DNA of 64,000 nucleotides from Campylorhamphus procurvoides. Its lineage: Eukaryota; Chordata; Aves; Passeriformes; Dendrocolaptidae. The stretch covers positions 290,708 through 354,707 of the forward strand of contig WBMV01006658.1 in NCBI GenBank assembly GCA_013396655.1, read 5' to 3'. The notes under the pieces were generated by a model. That model ran no database searches. It had not been told where the DNA came from and was given only the letters and a program-made list of their open reading frames with translations. Shown one piece after another: positions 1-42,952 of this stretch (the first letter of the stretch is position 1; each line of letters opens with the position of its first letter). A program made the translations under genes and the position numbers.

Positions 1-335
1 CACACAACCAGGGTTTCCCCATCCCAGCTGCAGAAGCTGGCACTTCTCCTTGCTGAACTTTACATGGTTGGTGATAGTCCTCTGATGTGTGGAGGTCTCT
101 CTGCAGGGCCTCCCTGCCTTTAAGGGAGTCAACAGCTCCTCCCAATTTAGTGTCAGCAGCAAACTTGTTTAATATTCCTTCAGGTCCTGGGCCCGAGTCG
201 TTTATGAAAATGTTGAAGAGCACAAGGCCTAAGATGGAATCCTGTGGAACCCACTAGTGACAGGTCACTAGCCAGATGTCACCCCATTCACAATATTAAC
301 TCTTTGTGCCTGACCTGTGAGCCAGTTTCTCAGTT
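1..335 (-). mobile_element. CR1 LINE fragment, reverse orientation
   Basis: The + strand reads as the complement of a CR1 retrotransposon interior. It carries the recognisable series 'fragment of a group whose members are noted as related, answer not intact, additional protection' in DNA form, namely phrases equivalent to CR1 consensus around 'aaaatgttgaagagcacaag' and 'ccccattcacaatattaac'. It is degraded, with no open frame, and lies in the APTX intron upstream of the first visible exon. Its left end is cut by the window edge. Boundaries are approximate. Positions 336-804 are the rest of that intron and hold nothing I recognise. Confidence 0.6.
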
Positions 336-804
336 GGAACTAATCAGAAGGATTTCTATTTCTATTTGTTGATTTTTTGTCTTTATTCCCAGCTGAAGTT
401 CTGAACTGGATGCCCACTGTCGTGGAATTGTCCCCACTTTCTGTTCAAAGGGAATGATAAAGTTACAGAAATTTTTGCTTACTCTTTAAACATGAAGCTT
501 AAGTTTCATCCCCAAAGTGAATTTCACATAGCTCATATGAAAAACAGTGTTTTCTTGACCCAAAACATAGGCATAAAACGTAAGACTAGACAGCTTTCTC
601 CTTTTATAAAGTATATGGAGATGCTGGAACACCCCTCCATAGCTGCCTGGTGCGTATTATGGAAGAGGGTGCTTATCTTGGAGCAACTTAGTTCCAGGAA
701 AAGTTCTTGGATAACATTTCAAAATCCTCTAAACATAGTGTTTACTGGAATAATATATTTAACTTTCAATCAGAAAGTAATCTAGTTACTTGTTTTTTTG
801 CAAG

Positions 805-2433
805 GTTTACAAAGATGAAAAAACTGTAGTTATCAAGGATAAATATCCCAAAGCACGTTACCATTGGCTTATCTTACCATGGGACCCCATTTCAAGCCTG
901 AAGGCAGTCACCAAGGATCATCTGGAACTCCTGGAACATATGCATGCAGTTGGGCAAAAAATGATTGAGCAGTGCCCTGCCAGAGAGAGCCTGGAGTTCA
1001 GACTGGGTTATCATGCTATCCCCAGTATGAGGTAAGGCCTAGAAGAGTCATCAGGTAGAAACCCTGTCCTTCCAGTTACGCAGATTTGGGGCTAAATCTG
1101 TGAGGTGATCTGGCATTGCTGAAGAAGAGCTAGTCCTCCTAAACGCTACAAATGGGTTGGTGTGCCAGTCCTTTGCAGCACACTGCTGCATAGATGCCAG
1201 TAGACTACATAGGTGTCTTGGTTCCGGTGGGAAATGCCTGTTGGGCTCCCCTGGCAGAGGGCTGGGGCTGTGGGATGACTGCGGGATGCCTGCGGACAGC
1301 CCCAGCAAGAGAGGCAGTGCTGCCACTGCCAGGTGCTGGGGCATGCCTGTCCCAGGGCACCAGTGTGGCATTACAGAGTGACTCTTAAGCCTGTCAAGTC
1401 CTGCCTGATACCAAGCAAGGATTTGAGTTTTGCATGCAAGTAAACCCAGATCCTAGAGCATCCAAATGCCTGAAGATACTGCAGTCAGTGCTCCTGAGTT
1501 GGTCTCTGGTGCTTGAATGAAGCTTTTGGTCACTGATCAAGTCTCATTCAGTTTCTCTACAAAGTTTAAACCCTTGGTTTATTAAAACTACTGTCTACCT
1601 TTTTGGAAACTAGCAGGAATGTAGACTGTAGTGAGAAGCCAATGGAATATGCAGGCTAGTGACCCTGACTGTTTAAGTGAAATGCTTGGCAAGAGATAGT
1701 GCTTCCAGAACAAGACTTTGTTCCTTCTGTCACAGGACCGAGGGTCAAGACTGACCCACAAGGCTGGCACTCTGCTGAATCGTTAGTTTGCAACTGCTAT
1801 ATTGCAAAAGAACTTGGAGCATTAACATTTTTCTCTCATTATCTACATTACGGTTTGTTTGTTTCTTTTTTTCAGTCAGCTGCATTTGCATGTAATCAGC
1901 CAGGATTTTGATTCTCCAGCCCTGAAAACCAAAAAGCACTGGAACTCTTTTACCACTGACTATTTCTTAAACTCTCAAGGTAATACTAGAAAAGGCATTT
2001 CATAACGTGTAATCCTGTTTGCAGGTTCTGGCTTTGGGCTTTTTTTCCAAACAAATATTAAGCCATACATTTTGGTGCAGTAAATGAAAAGTTTTATTTG
2101 ACGTCAGATATTGGGGAGTAGCACTAGGTGATAGTGAATAGTGAATTTTGTGGCTGGTTTAAATTAGAACGCAGCAATGACATGTTATGCATGCAAGGCA
2201 GTGCAGAGACTCACAGTACCATGTGTTTCAATATGCTGTGTGGTCTCAGTACCTCTGGTTTGTTTTTTTTTCCCACAGACGTGATAGAGATGGTAAGAAG
2301 CAAGGGAAAAGTGATGGTGAAAGATCATGTCTCTGAACTTCTCAAACTGCCCCTCAGATGCCATCGCTGTAAACAACAACTGTCCACAATCCCACAATTA
2401 AAGGAACATCTCAGGAAACACTGGCCAAAGTGA
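805..2433 (+). CDS. APTX: Aprataxin, C-terminal part (HIT domain and zinc finger); 5' exons lie outside the window
   Basis: Aprataxin removes AMP from 5'-adenylated DNA ends left by abortive ligation, in the nucleus, working with the single-strand-break repair proteins. Three exons are seen: 805-1031, 1876-1979 and 2279-2433 (stop TGA 2431-2433). All have AG/GT borders and matching phases. Exon 1 of these encodes the HIT core, including [16 protein letters not shown] and LGYHAIPSM. The second carries the triad segment [15 protein letters not shown], in which the two downstream histidines, including the expected nucleophile, are present but the first triad position is Gln. The last exon encodes the C2H2 finger, Cys-X2-Cys-X12-His-X3-His, ending in HLRKHWPK. 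The N-terminal FHA-bearing exons are upstream of position 1. It converges on ELP1. Identification rests on remembered similarity to human APTX and is very secure. Confidence 0.96.
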
Positions 2434-3352
2434 CTTTGCAAAAAATTGTCTCTCAACCTGCCTTTTGATTCCAGCCAAAAAAAAGACTGCAAAATGTAAG
2501 TGGAATGACAAAGGTAATGTTGAGAAAAGTAGCCTAGAAGGAGCAGCATACTAACTTTGTTATAGCTTAGACAAAAAACCACCCCCGCCCTGCTCAACAC
2601 AAAAAACCCCAAAAAACCCGAACCCCAAACAAAAAAAAGGGTGAATTCTGAAACTGAAGGTGTGTTTGCAGCTTTGCTGTGGTACAATCACACTAATCTG
2701 TATATGAGCTGAAGTCTGGAAGAAGTGTTTTGTTTGGATGAGAGAATTTATTTTAATTCAGAAGCTGAACTGAGCCCAGATCTAGGTTGCTACTGGGAAA
2801 GCAAAGCAGCAATGATTTAGAGGTCTTTCTCCTCATGTCTTCTGCCTATCACTGAAGTTTCTCCTACGTGGTAATACTGCAGGTGCTGGTGTGGCTGGCA
2901 GAATGTATTGTCAGCATAGGAGAAGGAGCATCTGCTACAGCATCCACACTTTGCTGTGCCACTAATGGCTTGACATTCCAGTGCTGCAGAACTTCCCCTC
3001 AGCTATGGAGCAGGCCTTGCCCCTCACCAGGGTGCTAGTATAGCCACTGCTCAGGCTCTGAATGGGGTAGACAATCTCTTTAATGTACAGGGATGTATTT
3101 AAGCATTTAGATATAAAAATATATGCAAAATATGCAGTGATCAACTTTACTGCTCCCCAGAGTAATGATCTATCCAGGTTTGTAGTTGCTCACCTGCATA
3201 CGTTGAGTTCGGTACAGAAGTTTTGTGTTTTAATCCTACACTGTTTCTCCACATGAGGATTTTGGTGAGCCTCTAATCATTTGATTATTTTCATGATGTG
3301 AACTTCCAGAGAGGCAACAGAGCTGTACTAATAAAAATCTGTTTCTGGGTCC
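2434..3352 (+). other. APTX: APTX 3' untranslated region
   Basis: This is the stretch from the APTX stop codon to just past an AATAAA at 3330-3335, about 0.9 kb. It contains an A/C-rich low-complexity patch at about 2573-2640 and no open frame that resembles a protein. The 3' end is inferred from the signal only. The alternative is use of a more distal site. Confidence 0.55.
3330..3335 (+). terminator. APTX: Probable APTX poly(A) signal
   Basis: This is a canonical AATAAA about 900 bases after the APTX stop. It is followed within 25 bases by a T/G-rich run (tctgtttctgggt) of the kind that serves as a downstream element. Cleavage is expected near 3350. Confidence 0.5.
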
Positions 3353-4509
3353 AGAACTGGTGTGTACAGTTCAATTTCCTCCTAAGCCCAGCTTTGACTT
3401 GTTACGCAAAGATGCCCTCTGTGTAAAATGGCTTTCAGTAAAACAGCACACAGAGCTTTTGCTGCGCAAGGAAAATGCTGCTCCTAACTCTTAATAACGT
3501 GTTCTGTGGGAAGAGGGTGTCCTTCCATCCCACCATGCAGCTGCATTTTGCTATACACACTCCAATGGGCAAATAGTAACTTGTTGCTGCTGGAAAAGAA
3601 CAAAGATGTTCCTGTCATGGAATTGTCCCCAGAAATGGGTTCTTTCACATGGGGTGCAAAGAGCCGAGTTTATTTCATGTTGGTGCAAAGATGGATGTTG
3701 AGTGGTGATCCACAGCCAGCACACCCAGTTACAGCCAAAGCAGCATGTTTATATTTTCAAAATACCTAAGTCTGCAGTTACCCAGTTTCTACATACGTGC
3801 CTACTTCAGAACTCTGGACAATCTTTTGCCTGCTTCAATTTCAAGGTACAAAGGTAGGGGTCTTCACTTGGAGGTGGGTGACTTTAGAGGTGTGGTTTTT
3901 ACACTAGAATGAGCTAAGTTCATCTAAAGGACATATTTTTAGCCAATGTAGCTAACTTCAGTAAAACTTACTGAACATTCCCAAATGCAGTGTCTGGTAT
4001 CCAATTCAAGATCTCCATTTGTGTTATCTCTCTACTTGTTTTGAAACTGTTCTGCAAGACCTTGCTGTTTCCCACTTTTCTGGGTCTTTAAAATATTTTT
4101 CTCTTCTGATTCACTCTGCAAGATCTTTCCTTAAACCATTTGTCTTTCACCAGAATGTGGTACAGTAAGGGTGAGGCATTGGCTCTGGCCTCATTTCAAA
4201 CACTAGTCACACTTACATTTTAGCTGACATTATTAATAATATGCCTTAATTTAGAAAGCAAAACTTAAAAGAGTAAGAAACAATGACAAAAGCACAGCAG
4301 TGTGTGGATTCACTCTTGACACAAACCAGGGCTTTCAGCTGACCCCAGAAATGAAGTAGACCTTTGCAACAGGAACTGTTCTGGACCAAGACCAGTTGCA
4401 AATGCTGAAGAACTGTGATTTTCCTCATGGCAGACAGGTCAGAAAGTAAAGCCACAATGATTCACAGTTAAACGTAGCTGAAGCCACAAGGGACTGTCTG
4501 CTGCTAAGG
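3353..4509. other. Intergenic DNA between APTX and the actin-like relic
   Basis: I see no coding, RNA or repeat signal that I can support here. Open frames in this stretch are short, lack splice context and resemble nothing known to me. Confidence 0.5.
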
Positions 4510-5566
4510 GCAGCCTCAAGGCCATAAAGGAAACTAAAGCAACAGTTGTAGACATTAGCACAGGTTACTTCCAGTGTGGCTTTGCAGGGGATTTATGGCC
4601 TTCCTACATCCTCTCGTGTATCGCTGATAAGCCCATACAAGAGACTATGAGCAACCAAAAAGACATCTTTGTTGGAAGAGAGCTTCAGAGTAGCAGCATA
4701 ACCTTAATACTCATCAACCCAGGAAGACATGGCAGAGTGCCCAGGACATTTTCGAGTGGATTTTCCAGGTAGAGGTGAAGATTCAGCCAGAGGATCATAA
4801 CGTGCTGTGCTCGTGTCAGCGCGTCCCCTGTGCTCAAGTTACTGACGAGAGAGATGATGAGATGAAAGTGGAAGAATTTCTGCTGTCCGTATTTCCCACT
4901 AGTCCCATTTTTCCATATATTCTTGTGGAAAAACCTCAGCTCTCATGGTGGAAAAGGGGCCATGGCACTTTGCATGTGGCTCCCATCTATGAAGGTTATG
5001 TTATTGATAGCATCACTGAGATTATGCTAGATTGGACATCATGGGTTACCTCATGAAGTTACTAAATGAGTCTAGAAATACGTTTAGAGAACAGCTGCAC
5101 ATCATACAAGATCTCAAGAAGTGCTGTTACAGTTCCTTGGACCTTATGCAGGAGTTCACCTGTTCAGAAACAACAAATGGATTATGAGCTGCTGGATGGC
5201 AAGGGAAGTCCTTGCCTACAGCTGAAGCACTCTTCAAACCAGTCTTGGCTCACAGCAGCAAGGCCTTCTACAACTGACACCTGTCCAAAAAAGCGTGATG
5301 CTGATGTCAACAAAAAAGGGTGGGGAACATCCTGCTGTGCAGGAGCAACACTATGATGAAGGGCTTTGCCAACTGCTTCCAGATGGAACTGGGCAAGATG
5401 TGCGGCAGTGATGACGTCATCACAGCCACACCCCGTCAGAGAAAGTCATCTCTCTGGATTGGTGGGTCTATTCTGGCCTCAGTCCCCTCTTTCCAGGAGA
5501 TCTGGATTTAAAGGAGTAAATATAGAGAACGTGGTCATTCCTACATCTTCACAGGAGAGCTTCTGA
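4510..5566 (+). pseudogene. ACTL7 (pseudogene): Decayed intronless actin-like gene, ACTL7A/ACTL7B family
   Basis: Translating the + strand in shifting frames recovers ordered blocks of an actin-family protein over about 1.05 kb, with no introns. These are KATVVDISTGYFQCGFAG (from 4536), KDIFVGRELQ followed by LINPGRHG, QDIFEWIF...VKIQPEDHNVL, HVAPIYEGY, GYLMKLLNES...IIQDLKKCCY, GNILLC and LWIGGSILAS near the C-terminus, ending at a stop at 5564-5566. KATVVD, the N-P-x-RHG block and NILLC...GKMC resemble ACTL7 more than conventional actin, as far as I recall those sequences. The frame changes after RHG (an apparent short deletion), again before GYLMKL, and at least once more, and several stop codons interrupt it. 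A functional product is therefore not possible. ACTL7 genes are intronless and testis-expressed in mammals, and ACTL7A lies next to ELP1 in human with this same orientation. I read this as an in-place (unitary) pseudogene. A retrocopy of another actin-related gene is the alternative. Confidence 0.85.
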
Positions 5567-6984
5567 GGAAGATGGTGGACGCCTTAGTAAGACCAGTGAT
5601 GACAAAGAGCACCTGATTCAACTCAAGAGCACTTTCCTTCCATCCTTGGCTGTATTATTTTTTGTGGTACTGTTGAAGGAATGAGGCCTACAGGCAAGAG
5701 ATGTGCAGTGAAGGGATTTCCATGAGATGTTCTGTGAGATATATCGTGAGCAGATTAACATGGGCATGATGGTAGGCTGATGGGGGGACAGGTGATCAGG
5801 AGACTGGATGACCCTTACTGCTGTGGCCATCCAAGAGGAAAAGGGAGTTGTGCAATGGTTCAGGTTTGCCCTTGTGAAAACCCCCCAGTGTTTCTCATGG
5901 TTCTCTTTGTAACTCTTCATAGCTCTACTGTACATATAAAGTGGCTGCACCCCCCTGCCTTTATGATGGCAGTAACAGAGTATTTAACTAGTCTAATCTC
6001 CACTTCCTCCCGAAAGTATAAAGTATCCTTCAAAATCCTACAAGGCAGAGGATTCCACCTTGCAGGCAAGTCCACAGGCTTGCTCCTCTCTCCTGCCCAA
6101 AGCAGAGATGCCTTTTTGGTAAAGATCTGTGCCTCCAACTGCATCAGATGATACCCAGGAACAATCGCACATAGCACTATACACTTCTTATTTTGCAGGC
6201 CAGTGCATTGACTACTGGCAGTCTAACAAGAACCTATAATCTGTTGCTCCAATAAACTGCAGTATTTGTGGATCTGTGTTTGTGAAAGTTCTTACTGAAC
6301 TTGACTAGACATTGGATTTTTTTTCCTTTTGTATTTTGTATTTAATGAAGCTAATCAGCAGACAGGTGACAAATTTCTACTCTGACGAGAGAATCAGTCT
6401 TCCATACAGCCACATTTGCTCAGAGGGTGGAACATTTTTAAAGTTAACTCCGTATTTCTGTGTGAATGGGTTACTTCAATTCCTGATAGCAACATTTGTT
6501 TGTAGGAGCCTCCACAAAACTCAGAAAGGCAAATTTAACATGTCTGTAAAGACAGTAATTAAGGCAAAGTATATTTCAAGATTATGTGCATTACTAGGAA
6601 AGCAAAGGAACATCCCAGCAGAAACCAAGGGAAAGCAGACTCCTAGCTGCTGCTGCTAAGAAGCTAAGGTTCAGGAAATGCAAAACTAGAAACCAGGGGG
6701 CAGGACATCCCTTGTGGAGGCTCATGGACACTAGGTGCTGCTTCCAGCTGTACTGCTCCTTAGGCGAAGTTCACTCATGAGGGAAAGGTTAGGGGAAGAC
6801 AATGGAGTTCACTGATAAATGATTTAAAGACTGGTCTTGCACCTGGATGACAAATTTAAAGGGGCCTTTGCCTTGATGGGAGAACAAGAAAACATGCCTA
6901 AGACCAAGGCACCTTTGATCATTACCATGATGGAAAAGCAGAAAGACCCACAGACATACTCAGGCACAAGCATGAATCCTCAGT
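5567..6984. other. Intergenic DNA between the actin-like relic and the ELP1 3' end
   Basis: No gene, RNA or confident repeat was recognised. One 115-codon open frame at 6312-6659 has no recognisable domain and is probably a chance frame. Confidence 0.45.
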
Positions 6985-8626
6985 AAGCCAGCAGCAATTT
7001 TACCTTTTATTGTGTTCTTTAAAGAGGGAACCTCTTTCTAGGCAATAAATTAGGTTGTGAGAGACCTCAGCATTTCCTGGCATCAGATTTAGGAATGTCA
7101 GGAATTAGCAATGTCAGTGTCACATTTCAATTTGCAGGGCTCTGACGCTCAGAGACTCTCTCATGACCCCTTTCTCCAGACCTGACAAATGGTTCCTCTA
7201 TTTCATCCTGGACTATGCTATGCTAGTATTTTGAAGACCCAGATCCAGTAAAACACTCCAACCCTGTATAAAGTCTTTAACTTGTTTTGCCATCTCAAAT
7301 CTTTACTCTTGGAGAATCACTATGCAGTGGAGTCATAGTACTTGACAAACGCCATCCAGAACAGGCCACAAAACTCAGAACAACTGGAAACGAGGCATTC
7401 TGATGCTTCGCACTGACAAAGGACTGTTTATCTTTCCACTCCAACAAGCCCAAGCCACCACAGTACAGATGGCACAAGACCAAATGGCCATCCTGATATG
7501 AAGCACAAAAACAATGATCTGCAGCACTGGACATGCTAATGCCATGCAGTAAGAACTCAGCTCACTGCTGTGTCATTAAATACCTCTAACAGACAGGAAG
7601 TGCCTTGTTTTTGCTGGCATTTTTCCACAACACCTAATTGAAATGGCCTGCATTGAACACAGCAGCTGCCAAGCCAGAGTTAACTGAGAGGGGGCTACTA
7701 CCACTGAAAGGGTTTCCAGCCTTGCCCTTTTCCTCTGCTCCCAGAACTGCTGCTGTTACTTCATGCATCATATTGCAGAAGTATTCTGGGGTGAAACCTA
7801 ATTCTCAGGTATGAGACCAGTTTCCAGATGACACAGTTCTGCAAGAGTGTGCAGCATTATCAGGGGACAGCTGCTGATCTGTCAAGTGCCATACAGCAGC
7901 ATTAGTCCATCTTTAACTCAAATAATTACTTAGGTAATTATTAGGTAGTATTACCGAGCAGAGCATGACACTGACACCTCCTTCCCTGCCTTCATTCCTA
8001 TTTTACTCTGCCCAAGATCTACCTGGTGTGAATGGACAAGGTTCCAGGACAGCAATGGCTCTTGGCACTGCAGGGTTCACTCTGATGCAACAAAGCAATA
8101 CTTGCTGAAAAACTAGTATTAGCAACATCCAGCTTCAGAAGATACAACACAGTTAATTTGTTTAGCAACTACAACAGTTTACCATTGGTACAGCCTTAGT
8201 GGTGAGACCTAAAGCACAGGCTGAAGTGCTTAAAATGTGGCCTGTCATTACTGCAGGTACTATCAATGGGAGGGTGTGATGGCAGAGAAAACAGCCCATC
8301 CAATACTGGTGGGATTGCTTCATCCAGAAGGGCAGGAAGAGTGGTAGGAGATGCTGGATTCAGCCAGCAGCATTCAGAGCTACACACCCTTTTGCTCCCC
8401 AGCCTGACAAACCACCTGATTCGTGGTGGGATGTGAGTGGCCATCCCCCTGAGTGTGACACCATACAGGTCACAGTCACAGCTGTGTCAGGTTGGAGGAA
8501 CCCTTCACTTGCACAGCCCTAAGAACAATGTATCAGAAACACCAGAACAACCAGTTTCTGTAAAGATATAATGAAATTACATGAAAAGGTACAGTTCAGA
8601 GTCCACAGGGATTCCTTGGCTTCTAG
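6985..8626 (-). other. ELP1: ELP1 3' untranslated region
   Basis: This is the stretch from the ELP1 stop codon (8627-8629) down to just past an AATAAA on the - strand at 7006-7011. About 1.6 kb is plausible for this gene, but the end is inferred from the signal alone. No coding or repeat feature was recognised within it. Confidence 0.4.
7006..7011 (-). terminator. ELP1: Probable ELP1 poly(A) signal
   Basis: TTTATT on the + strand reads AATAAA on the - strand. It is the first canonical signal I noticed downstream of the ELP1 stop. No transcript evidence is available. Confidence 0.4.
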
Positions 8627-39853
<31,227 letters not shown>

Positions 39854-40267
39854 NTAAGACATGTTTCCAGAGCTTTCATGAGCCTTGTTGCCCTTTGCTG
39901 GACACGCTCCAGCACCTCAATGTCGTGTTTAAGGTGAGGGGCCCAGAGCTGTGCTCAGTACTCAGTACCCAATGCCTGTCCCGGGGTATGAAGTGACACT
40001 GGGAGCAGGATGGTTCTTTTACAGACAGTCTGGCACTAATCAGTTGAGGAACTTCAGCGTAGGCTTTTCAGGCACTTCCAAGCCAGCCTTCACAGAGAAC
40101 TGCTGCCTTGTTGCCCCCATTTCTGTCACACTGTCAACTCCCTTCAGGTGCAAATGAGGAGGAGAAAGCAGCTCAGCTTTCAGTGGGGAGAAGGACTTAA
40201 TGCAGTGACAGCTGTAGCCTTCACGCTTTCCCCCTTTCCTAGTGGATCTAGATTCCATCACGACTCA

Positions 40268-40742
40268 TCCTCAGTACAGGAAAGATCACTACTGGAGAGG
40301 GTCCAGTGGAGGCCCCAGAAATAATTAGGGGTCTGGAGTGTGCCTCTTACAGGTAGGGACTCTGAGAGCTGGGCCTTTTTAGTCCAAAGAGAAGACTGAG
40401 ATCTCATCAATACCCATAAATGCCTCGAAGGTGGGTGGCAAGAGGATGGTGCCAGATTCTTTTCAGTGGTGCCCAGTGACAGGACAAGGAGCAATGGCCA
40501 TAAACTAAAACATAAGAACTTTCATCTCAACATGAGGAAGAGCTTCTTTATGTTGAGGGTGGCAGAGCACTGGAACAGGCTGCCCAGTGAGGTTGTGGAG
40601 TCTCCTTCTCTGAAGACACTAAAATCCTACCTGGGTGCCTTCCTGTGTAACCTGCTCTGGGTGACTCTGCCTTTTCAGGGGGATTGGACTAGATAATCTC
40701 CAGAGATCTCTTCCAACTCTAGCAGTTCTGTGATTCTGTGAT
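40268..40742 (+). mobile_element. CR1 LINE 3' end
   Basis: This is a + strand fragment of the CR1 3' region. It includes the C-terminal coding remnant 'cagtggtgcccagtgacagg', then 'gaggttgtggagtctccttc', and the diagnostic tail 'gttctgtgattctgtgat' ending at 40742. It is 5'-truncated and decayed. It lies between the ELP1 first coding exon and the TBC1D2 promoter region. Confidence 0.9.
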
Positions 40743-40884
40743 CCAGTCTAATGGCCAAATGCCAAAGAAGACAAATCGTTTTTGGCTATGGAAATCTGTA
40801 AATTTTGTGTGCTGTAATAGCCTTCATGTGTGTCACAGTTTGGCAGTTTAGGCCAGTAGGAAGATGACCCTAGGTTTGTTTTTT

Positions 40885-41700
40885 GCTGTTCTGGTACTGA
40901 CGTGTGGAAAAAGACCACACAACTAGGTAGTTGTAGAGAAGGTACGTTTATTCAGCATGCTGGGTGCATGGGGGATTGGTCCACCAAAGACATGCACACC
41001 TGTCAGTGCTCACAGGCTTGCTTAAATGCATGTACAATATACACATTCATTATTTTCTTATACATATGCATTATTTTCTTAGAAAAGGCAGGCTTATTCT
41101 AATCAGTTGCAAGAAGTAATTTCCATTTTCTCCGCCCTGTGCTCCTCCCATCTGAGTTTGCGCACTGGTTTCCCTTTTTCCTGGGCTGGGGTCGTCGGGG
41201 GGTCTTGGGGATGAAGATCGTGGGTCTTCCTCACTGTGTCCTTTTCAACTTGGCTCAAAAAGTAACTTAAACCAGTTTTGTTGGCAACTTGAACCAGTCT
41301 AATGAGCAAACTTCTATAGCTATCTTATTTTCTTGACATATTTCCTGATTTATCTTTAGTTGCAGAAGCCTCAAGGCCAGGTACTGATAGTAACTATAAT
41401 ATATTTCCTGCTTCTGTGTTTATAGCTCATTAGGGCCTTAATCATGCAGTCTATCTTTGCAAGCTTTAGCAAAGGCCCCTACAATTATTTCTATTAACCC
41501 TCTAAATGTTACTTCCCTATTGATACCTTATATCAATTCCCTCAAAGTGTTAGTTCCCTGTATCAGTTATTGATACATTATATCAGTTGATACCTTATAT
41601 CAGTCCCCTTTAAGTGCTAGTTCCCTATATCAGTACTAAACTTGACTAAAGTCAGTGATAGAGCTCGGTAAAGGTGGCTAAACTCAGAGACGGCTTTTCT
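40885..41700 (-). mobile_element. Likely endogenous-retrovirus LTR or LTR-plus-flank fragment
   Basis: Read on the - strand, this region holds an AATAAA (at about 40948) followed by a short stretch and 'tgtggtctttttccacacgt', a layout like the R-U5 end of an LTR. Further along it has a degenerate tandem array (41510-41640). I recall similar bird LTRs but could not find matching ends or a target duplication. It covers the intergenic stretch between the CR1 tail and the TBC1D2 CpG island. Confidence 0.45.
41510..41640. repeat. Degenerate short tandem array
   Basis: Variants of 'gataccttatatca' and 'gttccctatatcag' recur four to five times in a row. It is a decayed minisatellite, probably part of the LTR-like fragment around it. 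Confidence 0.6.
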
Positions 41701-42119
41701 TGAGATCAACAGAAATGGGTGAAATCAAGGCTCAGTTATCACTGCACACTGAGAAAGTCAAACCCATCCAGACTCCTTATCCAGGGCATAAAGGCATAAA
41801 AAGTGCCTTTGTGGGCTGGTCCAGCACCTGCCAAGCCTAGCAGGGCCTGGCAGCACTGGGGCAAGAGGGAAGGCAGCTGCCAGGGAGCATGGAAACCTGG
41901 CTGCACTGTGCCTCTGTGCCCCTCCAGGACCTGCACTGCTTGGTTAGGGTGTTCAACAGCCCTGTGTCTTAGAGTATCTCTTCTGGAAGCTTTTTCAGTG
42001 ATTAGTCTACACCCCTTGGGCCAGCTTGACCCTATCAGCCTCCAGTCTCCTGTGGCACCAAGTCACCACGGTTCTTACCCACCGGAATTTGCCTGCCTTG
42101 GCTGAGTTGCCCCAGCTGC

Positions 42120-42720
42120 CTGCACAGCTGTGGCTCCCGCACTGCGGCGTGCGGTGAGTAGCGGCTCCGCATCCGCCGCCGGTGGTTCTGCAGCCTTGGG
42201 GAGGATCCCTCCTAGCAGGTGGCACTTGCGGGTCCCCCCAGCCCACGAGCTGTCGCCGTCTAGGCGTGCCTCCTTTCCACGTGCTGCATCACCCTGGTGA
42301 ATCATTTTCTTCCCGGCAGCCAGCTGAAATGGCGTTTTTCATTATTTTTTTTTTCTTACCCCGGGACTGCAGTCCGTGACCCCCGCCCCGCCCCGCCGTG
42401 CCCCGCCGCCAGACCGGCCCGGCAGGAAGTGCGGGGCGGCGGCCGCCGCAGGTATCCCCGCCGGGAGCGCCGGGTCCCCGCACCGCCCTCGACCCAGCCC
42501 CCAAAATCCCCTGACCAGCGAGCGGCTCGGGTGCCCCCCCGCCGCGGCCCGGCCCGCTCCGAGCGGTGCCAGGGTCAGCCCCGTGCCAGGCGCCGTCACC
42601 GTGCCCCAGCGCGGTGCAGCTGGGCTGGGAGGCGCTTCTGCAGCGCTGGGAGAGGCACGGACGGCGAGGGGCTGCCGAGCTGCCTTGTGCCGCTCACACC
42701 GGCCGCCCTAGAAGCGTTTG
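42120..42720 (+). promoter_or_regulatory. TBC1D2: CpG island, probable TBC1D2 promoter
   Basis: About 600 bases of very high G+C with many CpGs and repeated GC boxes (ccccgccccgccccgccg near 42382) lie immediately upstream of the first TBC1D2 splice donor at 42952. An AP-1 consensus TGAGTCA is at 42740-42746. No convincing TATA box is present, which fits a CpG-island promoter. The same island could also serve ELP1 on the opposite strand, but no ELP1 exon was identified here. Confidence 0.55.
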
Positions 42721-42952
42721 TGCATCCTGTCTTCGTTGATGAGTCAGTGTCAGGGCAGCTTTCGGCTAAATATATCTTTCAGACAGTTCCCTGGCGACGA
42801 TTGGACCGAAAAAAACCTGAAGCAGAAGACGCTTTTCTGTTGCTCTTGGGTTTGTTGGAGACTCTGGTTATCTGCTTGGTGTTGCTTGCAGCAGCAGCGC
42901 TATGCCAGCAGACGGTGACTTTCAGGAGCATCTCCCTACTTCTCTTAAGAAG
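42720..42952 (+). other. TBC1D2: Probable non-coding first exon of TBC1D2, with a short upstream ORF
   Basis: The exon end is proposed from the strong donor AAGAAG|gtgagg at 42952/42953, downstream of the CpG island. The 5' end is unknown. An ATG at 42902 opens 17 codons to the donor. When joined to the next exon at 44620 it reads two more codons and stops (TAA 44626-44628), so it would be a small upstream ORF that could reduce translation of the main frame. This is inferred from sequence only. Confidence 0.4.

Noticed and set aside
4775..5356. Two consecutive open frames that look like small actin-like genes
   Set aside because: They are pieces of one frameshifted actin-like pseudogene in different frames.
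6312..6659. 115-codon open frame in the intergenic region
   Set aside because: It has no domain, no splice or promoter context and no similarity I recognise. It is consistent with chance.
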